From an uncultured Collinsella sp. (GTDB taxonomy: Bacteria > Actinomycetota > Coriobacteriia > Coriobacteriales > Coriobacteriaceae), in assembly GCA_934643145.1 (NCBI GenBank), contig CAKUBM010000019.1, forward strand, positions 1-41,816: a DNA stretch of 41,816 nucleotides, in the 5' to 3' direction. Below, piece after piece: positions 16,576 through 25,743 of this stretch. The notes below the pieces were generated by a model, which was not told the DNA's origin, searched no databases, and saw only the letters and a list, made by a program, of their open reading frames with translations. Within the stretch, counting starts at the first letter, position 1. Every line of letters begins with the position of its first letter. A program made the position numbers and the translations under genes.

Positions 16576-18120
16576 GTGGCCGGAATCGGTTTTGAGCTCA
16601 AGCGCCTGTTTAGGCGCAAGGGTCTGTTTGCCACGATGCGCGCCTATGGCTACGCCGGCATTGTGTGCACGGGCCCCATGCTGCTGGGCGTGCTGCTCCA
16701 GGTGGGTATCTTGGTGCTGTGCGGTCTGTGGGGTGTGGGCCGCGCCAACCAGGATCTGCTGGTGTGCATGGTGACCTATACGCTGCTGGCATCGCTCACG
16801 CTCACAAGCTTTTTCTCCATGCCGGTCACGCGCTTTTTGGCCGACATGCTCTTTGCCGAGCGCGAGGATGAGATTCTGCCTTCGTTTTGGGGATCTAATG
16901 CCATCATGCTCGTTGCGGGCACGGTGCTCTACGGCGTCTTTTTGCTGTTCTCGGGCGCCACGCTGCTGCAGGGGCTGCTGTGCCTGTGGCTGTTCAACAT
17001 TATGATCGTCAACTGGAATGGCATGAGCTACCTCACGGCCATCAAAGATTACCGCGGTATCCTGTGCAGCTTTGCGGCTGCCATTGGTGTGGCGTGCCTG
17101 TGCGCCCTGGCCGCGCTGGCACTGGGGCTGCCGCCGGTCGAGGGCCTGTTGGCGTCAATCGCCCTAGGCTACGGCGTCATGCTCGCCTGGGATGTGGTAC
17201 TGCTGTACCGGTATTTTCCACGGAGTGACCGGAGTCCCTGGCGTTTTTTGCGCTGGCTCGACCAATTTATGCCGCTTGCGCTTACGGGGCTGTTTACCAA
17301 CTTGGGGCTTTTCGCACACCTGGTTATTATCTGGGCGGGCCCTATTGGCGTGCAGATCAAAGGCCTGTTTTACGGGGCTCCTTACCATGACGTGCCGGCA
17401 CTCATTGCGTTTTTGACCACACTCGTCACGACCGTCAACTTTGTGGTCTCGGTCGAAGTTAATTTCTATCCGCGCTATCGCGACTACTACAGCCTGTTCA
17501 ACGATGGCGGCGTGGTAGGCGACATTGTGGTGGCCGAGGAGGAGATGCTCTCCACGCTTAACAGCGAACTGCGCTTTTGTGCGCTCAAGCAGCTGTTTGT
17601 GACCGCGGCGGTCATCTCGCTCGAGACCACGGTGCTCTCGGCCCTACCGTTGGGTTTTAACAATCTGATGCACGGGTATTTTCGCACGTTATGCGTAGGC
17701 TACGGCCTGTATGCCGTGGGCAACACGATCCTGCTTATCTTGCTGTACTTTACTGACTACAAGGGAGCCGTTCTGGCCTCGGGCCTGTTTGCCGGTGTGG
17801 CAGGGCTGGCGACCGCCGTGTCGTTGCTTTTGCCGCAGCAGTTTTACGGCTTTGGCTTTTTGTTGGGTGCGGTGGTGTTTTTTATCGTGGCCCTGCTGCG
17901 GCTCGATACCTATACCGCCAACTTGCCGTATCGTATCCTGAGCCAGCAGCCCATTGTGGCGACCGACAAAACGGGTCGCTTTACACAGCTGGGCCGCTTG
18001 CTCGACCGTGCCGAGCAGCGCTATGAGGAGTGCCGCCGTAAGGGAGAGCCGCACAGCGCGTTTGAGCGCGCAGCAGTTCGCGTGTACCGTAACCATTGGG
18101 GAGGTTCTGATGATCGATAA
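16576..18120 (+). CDS. pelG: PelG polysaccharide transporter
   Basis: PelG is a polytopic membrane protein of the MOP/Wzx-like exporter group that carries the Pel chain across the membrane. The 514-residue protein begins MAGIGFELKRLFRRKG, typical of PelG, and has about 12 hydrophobic segments. It is likely to work with PelD, PelE and PelF. The start is GTG 16576 with GAGGGGG just upstream. Its 3' end overlaps the next gene by 11 bases. Confidence 0.93.
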   Translation: MAGIGFELKRLFRRKGLFATMRAYGYAGIVCTGPMLLGVLLQVGILVLCGLWGVGRANQDLLVCMVTYTLLASLTLTSFFSMPVTRFLADMLFAEREDEILPSFWGSNAIMLVAGTVLYGVFLLFSGATLLQGLLCLWLFNIMIVNWNGMSYLTAIKDYRGILCSFAAAIGVACLCALAALALGLPPVEGLLASIALGYGVMLAWDVVLLYRYFPRSDRSPWRFLRWLDQFMPLALTGLFTNLGLFAHLVIIWAGPIGVQIKGLFYGAPYHDVPALIAFLTTLVTTVNFVVSVEVNFYPRYRDYYSLFNDGGVVGDIVVAEEEMLSTLNSELRFCALKQLFVTAAVISLETTVLSALPLGFNNLMHGYFRTLCVGYGLYAVGNTILLILLYFTDYKGAVLASGLFAGVAGLATAVSLLLPQQFYGFGFLLGAVVFFIVALLRLDTYTANLPYRILSQQPIVATDKTGRFTQLGRLLDRAEQRYEECRRKGEPHSAFERAAVRVYRNHWGGSDDR

Positions 18121-19879
18121 GTTGATGTCTCGCCGCTGCCTGATCGAGGCGGCTGCCGGCGCGCTGCTGCTTTCGGGCTGCTCATCTCAGGACGAATCCT
18201 CGACCAAAAAGGTCAAAAAGCAGGGCAAGAATAAAAAGGCCGAGGCCTCCGACCAGTCCAAGCATCTGCGCGATAAGGACGAGCTGTACGAGGTCTACGA
18301 CGACTCGGGCATTGTGACTATGTACCTGACGGTCTCGCGCGGCAACAGCTCCGAGAACACCGATCACAGCTGGGCCGAGATCAACACGTACTCGGTGTAT
18401 GACTATGCCGACATGGGCGTGACGCGCTATCAGGTTATGGGCCTGCTGCAGGCGGGCGACGAAGACGGCCCGGTGGCCGGTGAGGTTGGCTATGGCGAGG
18501 AAGCGCCCAATGCCACCGTGCAGGTGCGCGGCCAGACGTCGAGCTCCTACACGCAAAAGAATTACAAGGTGGAGCTCAAAAAAGGCAAGGGCACCTGGCG
18601 CCAACAGCGCGCGATTGCGCTCAACAAGCACATGGGCGAGGGTATGCGTTTTCGCAACAAGATGGCCTACGACCTTATCCGCGGGATTCCCCAGATGATG
18701 GGCCTGCGCACGCAGTTTGTGCATCTGTGGGTGTGCGACCAGACCGAAAAGTCCAACGATACCTTTGAGGACTACGGCCTGTTTACGCAGGTGGAGCAGC
18801 TCAACAAGACGGCGCTTAAGGCACATGGCCTGGATAAGAGCGGGCACCTGTACAAGGTGAACAGCTTTGATTTCCATCGCTACGAGGACACCATTAAACT
18901 TGCCGACGATCCCGACTACAACCAGGCAAGCTTTGAGGGCATGCTCGAGATTAAGGGCGATTCTGACCACACCAAGCTCATCGAGATGCTCGACGCCCTC
19001 AACGACGAATCGCAAAAGATCGATGACGTGCTCGACACCTACTTTGATACCGAGAACCTGGTCTATTGGCTGGCGTTTCAGATTCTGACGGGCAACTGCG
19101 ATACGCAGAACCGTAACTGCTATCTGTATAGCCCACTCAACTCCAATACGTGGTACATCCTCGATTGGGACAACGACGGTATGCTACGCAAGCTGGAGCT
19201 TTCTCTTGCTGGGTTCTCGGACTATGCGAGCTGGGAGCGCGGCGTAAGCAACTACTGGGGCAACGTGCTATTCAATCGTGCGCTGCGCAGTAAGGCGTTT
19301 CGCAGTGAGCTCGACCGCGCCGTCAAGGACCTGCGCTCGTATTTGACTGAGGCGCGCCTGACAAAGATGATCAAGCACTATCGCGAGGTGACCGAGTCGC
19401 TCGTCTTTGCCGCCCCCGATATCGATAACCTGCCTGTCACCAAGGACCAATACGAGCAGGTTGCCGCCGCGATTCCCTCCGAGATCGAGGAGAACTACAA
19501 GAGCTTTCGCGAGAGCTATAAAAAGCCCATGCCGTTCTATATTGGCGTGCCGCAGATCGATAACGGTAAGCTGCGCATTAACTGGGATGCGTCCTACGAC
19601 TTTAAGGCGCGTGACATTCGCTATACCGTGGAGCTGGCGCGCGACTATGCCATAAGCGACGTGCTTTTTAAGGCCGAGGACGTGCTGCTTCCCGAGGTGA
19701 CCTGTGATGCGCCCGATGCCGGCCAGTATTTTGTGCGCGTGCGCGCCACCAACTCAGACGGCTATACGCAAGATGCGTTTGACTACTATGTGACCGACGA
19801 CGGCAAGCACTACGGCGTGAAGTGTTTTTACGTGCAAGACGGCGGTAAGGTCGTGGAGGACACGTATGAGGAGGGCTAG
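18110..19879 (+). CDS. CotH-kinase family lipoprotein
   Basis: The 589-residue protein starts MIDKLMSRRCLIEAAAGALL and continues to LLSGC, a lipobox, so it is probably exported and lipid-anchored. Residues about 150-420 resemble the spore-coat kinase CotH: VQVRGQTSSSYTQKNYKVEL, LNKHMGEGMRFRNKMAYDL, and a conserved NCDTQNRNCYLY, YILDWDNDG pair for Asn/Asp metal and phosphate contacts. A fibronectin-like beta domain (about 490-570) ends it. ATG 18110 gives the lipobox at the correct distance. CotH phosphorylates a protein in Bacillus. The target here is unknown; a surface protein or the Pel polymer is possible but unproven. Confidence 0.85.
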   Translation: MIDKLMSRRCLIEAAAGALLLSGCSSQDESSTKKVKKQGKNKKAEASDQSKHLRDKDELYEVYDDSGIVTMYLTVSRGNSSENTDHSWAEINTYSVYDYADMGVTRYQVMGLLQAGDEDGPVAGEVGYGEEAPNATVQVRGQTSSSYTQKNYKVELKKGKGTWRQQRAIALNKHMGEGMRFRNKMAYDLIRGIPQMMGLRTQFVHLWVCDQTEKSNDTFEDYGLFTQVEQLNKTALKAHGLDKSGHLYKVNSFDFHRYEDTIKLADDPDYNQASFEGMLEIKGDSDHTKLIEMLDALNDESQKIDDVLDTYFDTENLVYWLAFQILTGNCDTQNRNCYLYSPLNSNTWYILDWDNDGMLRKLELSLAGFSDYASWERGVSNYWGNVLFNRALRSKAFRSELDRAVKDLRSYLTEARLTKMIKHYREVTESLVFAAPDIDNLPVTKDQYEQVAAAIPSEIEENYKSFRESYKKPMPFYIGVPQIDNGKLRINWDASYDFKARDIRYTVELARDYAISDVLFKAEDVLLPEVTCDAPDAGQYFVRVRATNSDGYTQDAFDYYVTDDGKHYGVKCFYVQDGGKVVEDTYEEG

Positions 19880-20657
19880 CGCACTGCTTGAGCGCTTGGC
19901 GGCTCCGCCTGTGCGTGCCACGCAGGAACGTTACCGCCACGAGCTCAAATATCTCATTAACGAAGGCGAGCACGCCGCGCTTGCCTGCCGCATGGCGCCG
20001 GTTTTTAAACTAGACAAGCATGCGCAGGCGGGCGGTTACACCATTCGCAGCCTGTACTTTGACGACTACTGCAACTCGGCCTACGAGGAAAAAGACGCCG
20101 GTATTCTCATGCGCAAAAAGTATCGCGTGCGCATCTATAACGGCAGCGATAAGGTGATTAAGCTCGAGCGCAAAAAGAAGTGCGGCAGCTGGATCTACAA
20201 GGAGGACGCGCCGCTCACGCGTGACGAGTTTGAGCAGATTCTGGCTGGCGACTACGACTTTTTGCTGAGGAGCCCCTATCCGCTCTGTCGCGAGTTCTAC
20301 ATCGAGTGCATCTGTAATATGATGCGCCCGCGGACCATCGTGGACTACGAGCGCGAGCCGTGGGTGATGGACGAGGGCACCGTGCGCATTACCTTTGATA
20401 GCAACGTGCGTGCGGCGGTGGGGAGCTTTGACATCTTTGACGCGACGTTGCCCGCGCTGCCCGTGCTGGAGCCCGGCAAGCTGGTGATGGAGGTCAAGTT
20501 TACCGAGTTTTGTCCGCAGCTGGTGCGCGATATGGTGCCGCCGGGTGCGGCCGAACTCACGGCGGTCTCTAAGTACTGCCTGTGTTATGACAAGACCGCC
20601 TACCTGCGCGGTTTTAACTACTGGGAATCGGATTTTGGGAACCGAGGGGATATTTAA
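19866..20657 (+). CDS. VTC-domain protein (polyphosphate polymerase-like)
   Basis: The 263-residue protein has the VTC-domain pattern: ERYRHELKYLIN at the start, YTIRSLYFDD, KYRVRIYNGSDKVIKLERKKK with several basic residues in a strand, and VMEVKFTEF. In yeast Vtc4 this tunnel-shaped domain makes polyphosphate from ATP. Bacterial versions next to DUF4956 and CotH are common, but the product is uncertain. ATG 19866 overlaps the CotH stop by 14 bases and has GGAGG about 6 bases upstream. Confidence 0.85.
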   Translation: MRRASALLERLAAPPVRATQERYRHELKYLINEGEHAALACRMAPVFKLDKHAQAGGYTIRSLYFDDYCNSAYEEKDAGILMRKKYRVRIYNGSDKVIKLERKKKCGSWIYKEDAPLTRDEFEQILAGDYDFLLRSPYPLCREFYIECICNMMRPRTIVDYEREPWVMDEGTVRITFDSNVRAAVGSFDIFDATLPALPVLEPGKLVMEVKFTEFCPQLVRDMVPPGAAELTAVSKYCLCYDKTAYLRGFNYWESDFGNRGDI

Positions 20658-20660
20658 ACC

Positions 20661-21326
20661 ATGAGCACCAGGGACTTTTTTAAGAACTCCGTCTTGGAGG
20701 CGTTCGGTCAGGTCGACCCTGCCAAGATTGGTCTGTCGCTGCTCGTGGCGCTCGCCATGGGCATCCTGATCTATTACGTGTACAAGCGCTTTTTTACCGG
20801 CGTGGTGTATTCGCGCAGTTTTGCCGTGACGCTCGTGGGCATGTGCGTGCTCACCTGCATGGTCACGCTCGCGATCTCGACCAACGTGGTCATCTCGCTC
20901 GGTATGGTCGGTGCTCTGTCCATCGTTCGTTACCGTACGGCGGTCAAGGACCCGCTCGACCTGCTGTATCTGTTTTGGTCCATTACCACGGGCATTACGG
21001 CGGGAGCCGGTATGTATGCGCTCGTAGGACTCACGGCAGTGGTGATCGTGGTGATGATCGCCGGCTTTGCGAGCCACCTGGACAAGGCGCGCGTGTACAT
21101 GATGGTCATCCACTACACGGGTCAGACCACCGGCGACGATATCGTGCGTGCATTTGGGCGCACCAAGTTTTCCGTCAAGTCCAAGACGATGCGCGGCGAC
21201 AAGGTCGAGATGGCCGTTGAGGTGTTCTCGGACGGCGTGGATATGCCCTATGCCGACGCCATCCGCGCGCTCGATGGCGTGGAAGATCTAACGTTGATCC
21301 AATACAACGGCGAATATCACGGCTAA
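20661..21326 (+). CDS. DUF4956 family membrane protein
   Basis: The 221-residue protein has about four membrane helices (residues 15-135) and a cytoplasmic C-terminal domain with a ferredoxin-like pattern. The motif SLGMVGALSIVRYRTAVKDP in the membrane part is typical of DUF4956 proteins. These usually accompany VTC-domain and CotH genes, as here. The function is unknown. It is the last gene of the pel operon and begins 3 bases after the VTC gene. Confidence 0.85.
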   Translation: MSTRDFFKNSVLEAFGQVDPAKIGLSLLVALAMGILIYYVYKRFFTGVVYSRSFAVTLVGMCVLTCMVTLAISTNVVISLGMVGALSIVRYRTAVKDPLDLLYLFWSITTGITAGAGMYALVGLTAVVIVVMIAGFASHLDKARVYMMVIHYTGQTTGDDIVRAFGRTKFSVKSKTMRGDKVEMAVEVFSDGVDMPYADAIRALDGVEDLTLIQYNGEYHG

Positions 21327-21332
21327 TTTTGT

Positions 21333-21356
21333 TCCGGCGTTCTAACGAACGCCGGA
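21333..21356 (+). terminator. Strong stem-loop after the pel operon (no T-tract)
   Basis: TCCGGCGTTC and GAACGCCGGA form a perfect 10-bp stem with a TAAC loop right after the last pel-operon gene. No run of T follows, so it may be a transcript-stabilising end or a Rho-related site rather than a classical intrinsic terminator. Confidence 0.5.
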
Positions 21357-21438
21357 CCGCTCGATGCTGCTTGCGCTGACGTTTTCTCGACCTGGGTGGG
21401 CTGGTCTTGGTTTGGTTTTATGTAAGGGATGGTGCCGC

Positions 21439-22431
21439 GTGGACGTGCAACAGCTAGAAGAGTTCTGGGCTGCAAGGGCCGGCGCGCGTGAGGCGCGTTT
21501 AGTTTCGGCCTCGCATGTGCCGGCGGCGCTGTCACTGTTGGGGATTGTGCGGCCTAGTGATCGCCTGGTGGCCTTTGCGGACGACTTTGCCGATGCGTTT
21601 GCTCGCGGCTTTGATGGCTGCGATGTTGCGCTGGTGGGGGAGCCTGCGGCTGCGACGTTTGCTGCCGCGTCCGAGGGCTTTGATGCTTCGTTTGATGATG
21701 GCGGGTCGCATCTGTGGTGGTTCGTCAATTCCATCGGCGGGTTTGGCCTGCGTGTGCCCGATCTTCGTGCCCTGGGCCGCGCGGCTCGCGAGGCGCATGC
21801 GCTGCTTGTGGTGGATAACACCGTGTCAGGTGTTTTTGGGTGCGATCCGTTGCGCTTGGGTGCGGTGCTGTCGCTCGAGGCGCTCGATCGCGTGTGCGCC
21901 GGTAAGGCTCCGCGCAAGCTCGTTGCCGCTTCGGTGGCGCGCTCGCAGCTCAAGCGCCATCGCGTGGATGCCGCCGCAGAGTGCGCACACGCGTTGCTTA
22001 CGGACTGCGGTGCGTCTGCGCTTGACCTGTCTGCCGAGGAGACCGACGTGCTAGAATGCGGGCTGTCCTCGCTCGATGTTCGCATGCAGGCGCACTTCGA
22101 TCGCGCCCGTGCGCTGGCCGAGTATCTGGCCGCCAACGAGATGGTACGCAACGTGCGCTATCCCGGGCTGACCTCGCATCCCGACCATGCCATCGCGACC
22201 GGCATCCTGGAGCACGGTTTTGGCCCGGCAGTAGAGTTTGACCTGATGGACTGCATCGCGGGTGAATTTTTCAGCATACTGCCGGACGAATTCCGCACAT
22301 CACCCGCCGGCGGCTCAGCAACGCGCCTTTCGGCCCCGCGCGGTAAGCAGGGGAGCGCCATCCGCCTCTTCGCCGGCACCGACGACCCTCTGCAGGTGGC
22401 TGCCACTCTCGATAACGCCCTTCGCAAGTAG
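21439..22431 (+). CDS. PLP-dependent transferase-like protein, apparently lacking the catalytic lysine
   Basis: The 330-residue protein resembles the Cys/Met-metabolism PLP enzymes (cystathionine gamma-synthase fold). It keeps the cofactor Asp126 in LLVVDNTVSGVFG and the C-terminal GLSSLDVRMQAH and VRYPGLTSHPDHAIA. The expected SxTK lysine motif after the Asp strand is replaced (LGAVLSLEALDRVCAGKA), and the family's N-terminal part is short. It may be an inactive homologue or one with a changed role. GTG 21439 is chosen because AAGGGA lies upstream and the conserved part starts there; an in-frame ATG at 21364 would add an unlikely leader. Confidence 0.7.
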   Translation: MDVQQLEEFWAARAGAREARLVSASHVPAALSLLGIVRPSDRLVAFADDFADAFARGFDGCDVALVGEPAAATFAAASEGFDASFDDGGSHLWWFVNSIGGFGLRVPDLRALGRAAREAHALLVVDNTVSGVFGCDPLRLGAVLSLEALDRVCAGKAPRKLVAASVARSQLKRHRVDAAAECAHALLTDCGASALDLSAEETDVLECGLSSLDVRMQAHFDRARALAEYLAANEMVRNVRYPGLTSHPDHAIATGILEHGFGPAVEFDLMDCIAGEFFSILPDEFRTSPAGGSATRLSAPRGKQGSAIRLFAGTDDPLQVAATLDNALRK

Positions 22432-22452
22432 CTAATCGGGGTCTGTGTCACG

Positions 22453-22602
22453 AAAACGGCCTATTTACTACGTTTAAGCAATAGGAGTCGACCACACCCG
22501 CCTATTTTGAAAATTACCAAGCTGTTTACCAGCGGTTTTAATTTCATAATGTCCGGTATGGTCGAGGGTATTCAACTAAACGTAGTAGATGGGCCCGTTT
22601 TT
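22453..22602. repeat. MITE-like element with about 24-bp imperfect terminal inverted repeats
   Basis: The left end (22453-22476) runs AAAACGGCCTATTTACTACG and on to TTTA. The right end (22577-22602) is its inverted copy with a few changes, sharing TAAACGTAGTA and CCGTTTT. The inner 100 bases have no coding potential. A 12-base piece of the end, AAATAGGCCGTT, recurs at 41774-41785, so it seems to be dispersed. Confidence 0.6.
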
Positions 22603-22655
22603 GTGGCGCGAGCCTCATCCCGAGGGCGCTGTGGGCTAAAAACCGCCTAAAAGGA

Positions 22656-23003
22656 CTACTCCGCGTTGATGCTGGCGATGAGGGCGTCGGCTTTGGCGGC
22701 TATGACCTGGTTGATGTCGGCCTGCAGCTCCTCGTAGACCGCTATGGCTCGCTCGCCGGCGGGGGTGAGCGTGGATCCGCGGGCGCCGTCGCGCTCGATG
22801 AGCTTACAGCCTAGCTGGCCTTCCGCTTCGTTTACAATACGCCACGCTTTGGAATAGGCCATGCCCATGCTCTTGGCGGCGCGGTTGAGCGAGTGCTCGC
22901 GGGCAATACCCTGCAGCAGCAAGACGCAGCCGTGGCCGAACACGCCCGGCAGATCCTTGTCGCACGCTTGAATGACCAGCTTTGCCGTCGTCTTGTACTC
23001 CAT
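22656..23003 (-). CDS. ModE-type winged-helix transcriptional regulator (DNA-binding domain only)
   Basis: The protein of about 115 residues has a LysR/ModE-like winged helix: LLLQGIAREHSLNRAAKSMGMAYSKAWRIVNEAE (split: LLLQGIAREHSLNRAAKSMG, then MAYSKAWRIVNEAE), then LIERDGARGSTLTPAGERAI. ModE binds DNA in response to molybdate, but the C-terminal molybdate-binding domains are absent, so this is a stand-alone DNA-binding version. ATG 23003 is used; a GTG at 23012 is also possible. It is divergent from guaB. Confidence 0.8.
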   Translation of the reverse strand: MEYKTTAKLVIQACDKDLPGVFGHGCVLLLQGIAREHSLNRAAKSMGMAYSKAWRIVNEAEGQLGCKLIERDGARGSTLTPAGERAIAVYEELQADINQVIAAKADALIASINAE

Positions 23004-23196
23004 GTGCTCCACGTCTCCCCGCTAAAGTGTTTGCTGGGCAAACGCAAAGCCTGCGTCAAACCCTCGTGTGCTCTTCTTAAATCATGCATTGTAGCAGTCA
23101 AAGTGCGTTAAGATACTTCCCCAGTATTGGGCGCCCAAGGTTGGGCTGGGTCCTACGAGGCCTGCAGCCGACCGGTCGCATGGAAAAAGGAGAAAC
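23004..23196 (+). promoter_or_regulatory. Upstream region of guaB
   Basis: A possible -10 box TAAGAT lies at 23109-23114 without a clear -35 box. The leader contains a palindromic GCCCAA / TTGGGC pair (about 23132-23145). AAAGGAG (about 23186-23192) is the ribosome-binding site of guaB. No known purine riboswitch pattern was seen. Confidence 0.35.
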
Positions 23197-24708
23197 ATGG
23201 CTACGTTCTTTCCCGGTGAGTCCCACACGTTTTCGGAGTATCTGCTGGTCCCTGGTTACTCGTCCTCGCAGTGCATCCCCAACAACGTCTCTCTTAAGAC
23301 GCCGCTAACCCGCTTTAAGCGCGGTGAGAAGCCGGCAATCACCCTGAACATCCCCATGGTTTCCGCCATCATGCAGTCCGTCTCGGGCGTCGACATGGGT
23401 GTCGCGCTCGCTACCGAGGGTGGTCTGTCCTTCATTTACGGTTCCCAGAGCGCCGAGTCCGAGGCCGCTATGGTCAAGGCCGTCAAGGATCACAAGGCCG
23501 GCTTCGTTCAGTCCGATTCCACGCTGACCCCCGACATGACCATGGAGCAGGTTATCGAGCTCAAGGAGAAGACCGGTCATTCCACCATGCCGGTCACCGA
23601 CGATGGCACCCCCAAGGGCAAGCTCCTGGGTATCGTTACCAGCCGTGACTATCGTCCCAGCCGCGATGACCACCAGAAGAAGGTTTCCGAGTTCATGACC
23701 CCGCGTGAGCAGCTCATCGTGGGCGACAAGAACATCAGCCTCAAGGTTGCCAACGACGTCATCTGGGACAACAAGCTCAACGCCCTGCCCATCGTCGACG
23801 ACAACGATCACCTTATGGGCATCGTCTTCCGCAAGGACTACGACAGCCACAAGACCAACCCCAACGAGCTGCTCGATAACGACAAGCGCTACATGGTCGG
23901 CGCCGGCATCAACACCCGCGACTATGCCGAGCGTGTGCCGCTGCTCATCGAGGCCGGTGCCGATGTCCTGTGCATCGACTCCTCCGAGGGCTTCAGCGAG
24001 TGGCAGAAGCGCACCATCGAGTGGATCCGCGCCAACTACGGCGAGGACGTCAAGGTCGGTGCCGGTAACGTCGTCGACGCCGAGGGCTTCCGCTTCCTGG
24101 CCGACTGCGGTGCCGACTTCATAAAGGTCGGTATCGGCGGCGGTTCCATCTGCATTACCCGCGAGACCAAGGGTATCGGTCGTGGCCAGGCCACCGCGCT
24201 GATCGACGTCTGCCGCGCCCGTGACGAGTACTACGAGGAGACCGGTGTTTACGTGCCCGTGTGCTCCGATGGCGGCATCGTCTACGACTACCACATGACG
24301 CTCGCCCTTGCCATGGGTGCCGACTTTATGATGCTGGGCCGTTACTTCGCCCGCTTTGACGAGAGCCCGACCGAGCGCGTCAACGTGAACGGTCAGTACA
24401 TGAAGGAGTACTGGGGCGAGGGTTCTGCACGTGCCCGCAACTGGCAGCGCTACGACCTGGGCGGCGCCGCGAAGCTCAGCTTCGTCGAGGGCGTTGACTC
24501 CTACGTTCCCTACGCCGGTTCCCTCAAGGACGGCGTGGGCGGCACGCTCTACAAGGTCAAGTCCACGATGTGCAATTGCGGTGCCCTCTCGATCCCCGAG
24601 CTCCAAGAAAAGGCACGCCTGACCCTGGTGAGCTCGACCTCGATCGTCGAAGGCGGCGCCCACGACGTAGTCGTGAAAGATTCGCAGCAGTCCGTAAGTT
24701 ATCGCTAG
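23197..24708 (+). CDS. guaB: IMP dehydrogenase
   Basis: The enzyme oxidises IMP to XMP with NAD+, the first committed step of GTP synthesis. The 503-residue protein has the (beta/alpha)8 barrel split by a CBS-domain pair (about 105-225, [35 protein letters not shown]). The active-site loop is [20 protein letters not shown] with catalytic Cys319; the usual GIGPGS is GIGGGS. The flap is further on ([18 protein letters not shown]). Length is normal. Confidence 0.97.
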   Translation: MATFFPGESHTFSEYLLVPGYSSSQCIPNNVSLKTPLTRFKRGEKPAITLNIPMVSAIMQSVSGVDMGVALATEGGLSFIYGSQSAESEAAMVKAVKDHKAGFVQSDSTLTPDMTMEQVIELKEKTGHSTMPVTDDGTPKGKLLGIVTSRDYRPSRDDHQKKVSEFMTPREQLIVGDKNISLKVANDVIWDNKLNALPIVDDNDHLMGIVFRKDYDSHKTNPNELLDNDKRYMVGAGINTRDYAERVPLLIEAGADVLCIDSSEGFSEWQKRTIEWIRANYGEDVKVGAGNVVDAEGFRFLADCGADFIKVGIGGGSICITRETKGIGRGQATALIDVCRARDEYYEETGVYVPVCSDGGIVYDYHMTLALAMGADFMMLGRYFARFDESPTERVNVNGQYMKEYWGEGSARARNWQRYDLGGAAKLSFVEGVDSYVPYAGSLKDGVGGTLYKVKSTMCNCGALSIPELQEKARLTLVSSTSIVEGGAHDVVVKDSQQSVSYR

Positions 24709-24725
24709 TTACTAAATAATTTATG

Positions 24726-24765
24726 AAAATGGGGTCGCGTGTCTGTTGGATTGCGACCCCATTTT
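24726..24765. terminator. Bidirectional intrinsic terminator between guaB and the restriction gene
   Basis: AAAATGGGGTCGC (24726-24738) and GCGACCCCATTTT (24753-24765) form a perfect 13-bp stem with A-runs and T-runs on either side. It serves guaB rightward and the restriction gene leftward; that gene's stop codon is at 24767. Confidence 0.9.
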
Positions 24766-24766
24766 G

Positions 24767-25630
24767 TTATAGGTCTCCTTCTCTTTCGCTAATCAGATAA
24801 GGATTGTTTCTGACCGTGTTTGAAACAAAATCCAAATAGTCTGCCTCGGTGACGAGATCATTCGGAACAGGTTTATCTACCGTACTGCCCTCTCGAACAA
24901 TTTCAATCAACTTTGGCCAATATGTTTCAATCTTTCCGTTACGACGCTCCGCCTTCATTCGATTCCATGCTTTTGCGCCGCAGGATTCCCTGAAACCCTT
25001 TCCTGAACTATTTTCAGTATTCGTTTTGTTTTTTACCTGAAACATGGCAGTGCATTCATCGTTGCAAAAGTCGATTGCCGTGAGAATCTTCCCTCTGCAC
25101 CAAATCCATCCATATGGCTTAATTTTTGAATATATGTACTCCTCCAATAGGTTGCCACCTATATTTTCAGCACTCATGAATAAATTGTGGTGCGCCGCCC
25201 ACTCGTAAGCGCGCTCTTTTGATCCTGCGTGTTTTGCGTCCATTACCATATGTATCAGTGCTTCATCGGTAACCGTCTTTTTGGGATTCGCGACATAATC
25301 ACTTGGAAGCGACTGCCATCCCGAAAGAAATTTTGAAATCCATTTGTTTAGCCAAAGTTCCAAAAATGCTTTCGAGTCTAATTCGAGTATATCTGGCTTC
25401 ATTGGAATCGAGGGAATCATTGCTGAGGTTTCGGCTTGGAGAAGAATGGGAAATAGCGACTTCATTTCCCTTTTTCTTTCATTGGCGTCATAGCGACAGG
25501 TTTCGTTGTTAATTGTTCGGTCTGCGATGGATTCAAAGAGTTCTTGCGCCGGAATGTGATGCGAGTTGCAGTAATTCAGTGATTCCGATAATTTCTTTTT
25601 GACATCTTCACGTTTTGCGTTTTTAGTCAT
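24767..25630 (-). CDS. Type II restriction endonuclease (SinI-like)
   Basis: The 287-residue protein is divergent from a DNA cytosine-5 methyltransferase. Residues around NIGGNLLEEYIYSKIK and AIDFCNDECTAMFQVKNKTN, then TENSSG, resemble the core of SinI/Eco47I-type enzymes. The Asp followed by QVK fits a variant PD-(D/E)xK site. Such enzymes cut GGWCC, but I cannot fix the site from sequence alone. ATG 25630 is preferred because AAAGGAGG lies 9 bases upstream; a longer form from 25678 is less likely. The gene is AT-rich compared with its neighbours, indicating transfer. Confidence 0.75.
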   Translation of the reverse strand: MTKNAKREDVKKKLSESLNYCNSHHIPAQELFESIADRTINNETCRYDANERKREMKSLFPILLQAETSAMIPSIPMKPDILELDSKAFLELWLNKWISKFLSGWQSLPSDYVANPKKTVTDEALIHMVMDAKHAGSKERAYEWAAHHNLFMSAENIGGNLLEEYIYSKIKPYGWIWCRGKILTAIDFCNDECTAMFQVKNKTNTENSSGKGFRESCGAKAWNRMKAERRNGKIETYWPKLIEIVREGSTVDKPVPNDLVTEADYLDFVSNTVRNNPYLISEREGDL

Positions 25631-25695
25631 GGTCGTGCCTCCTTTGTGTTGATTTTCAACTAGATAAAACCTATACACAAGCGTATATTTGAATT

Positions 25696-25743
25696 AAAAT
25701 GGACTAAAAAATGTTCAATTACTTAATTGCTGGAGTCCATTTT
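25696..25743. promoter_or_regulatory. Nested inverted repeats over the methyltransferase start
   Basis: AAAATGGACT (25696-25705) and AGTCCATTTT (25734-25743) are a perfect 10-bp inverted pair. Inside them lies CAATTACTTAATTG (25716-25729), a 6-bp pair around CT. The right arm overlaps the GGAG ribosome-binding site and the TTG start. It could be an operator for the methyltransferase's own N-terminal DNA-binding domain, or an mRNA hairpin masking the start. A further GTTGA/TCAAC repeat lies at 25648-25660, near the restriction gene start. Confidence 0.65.
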
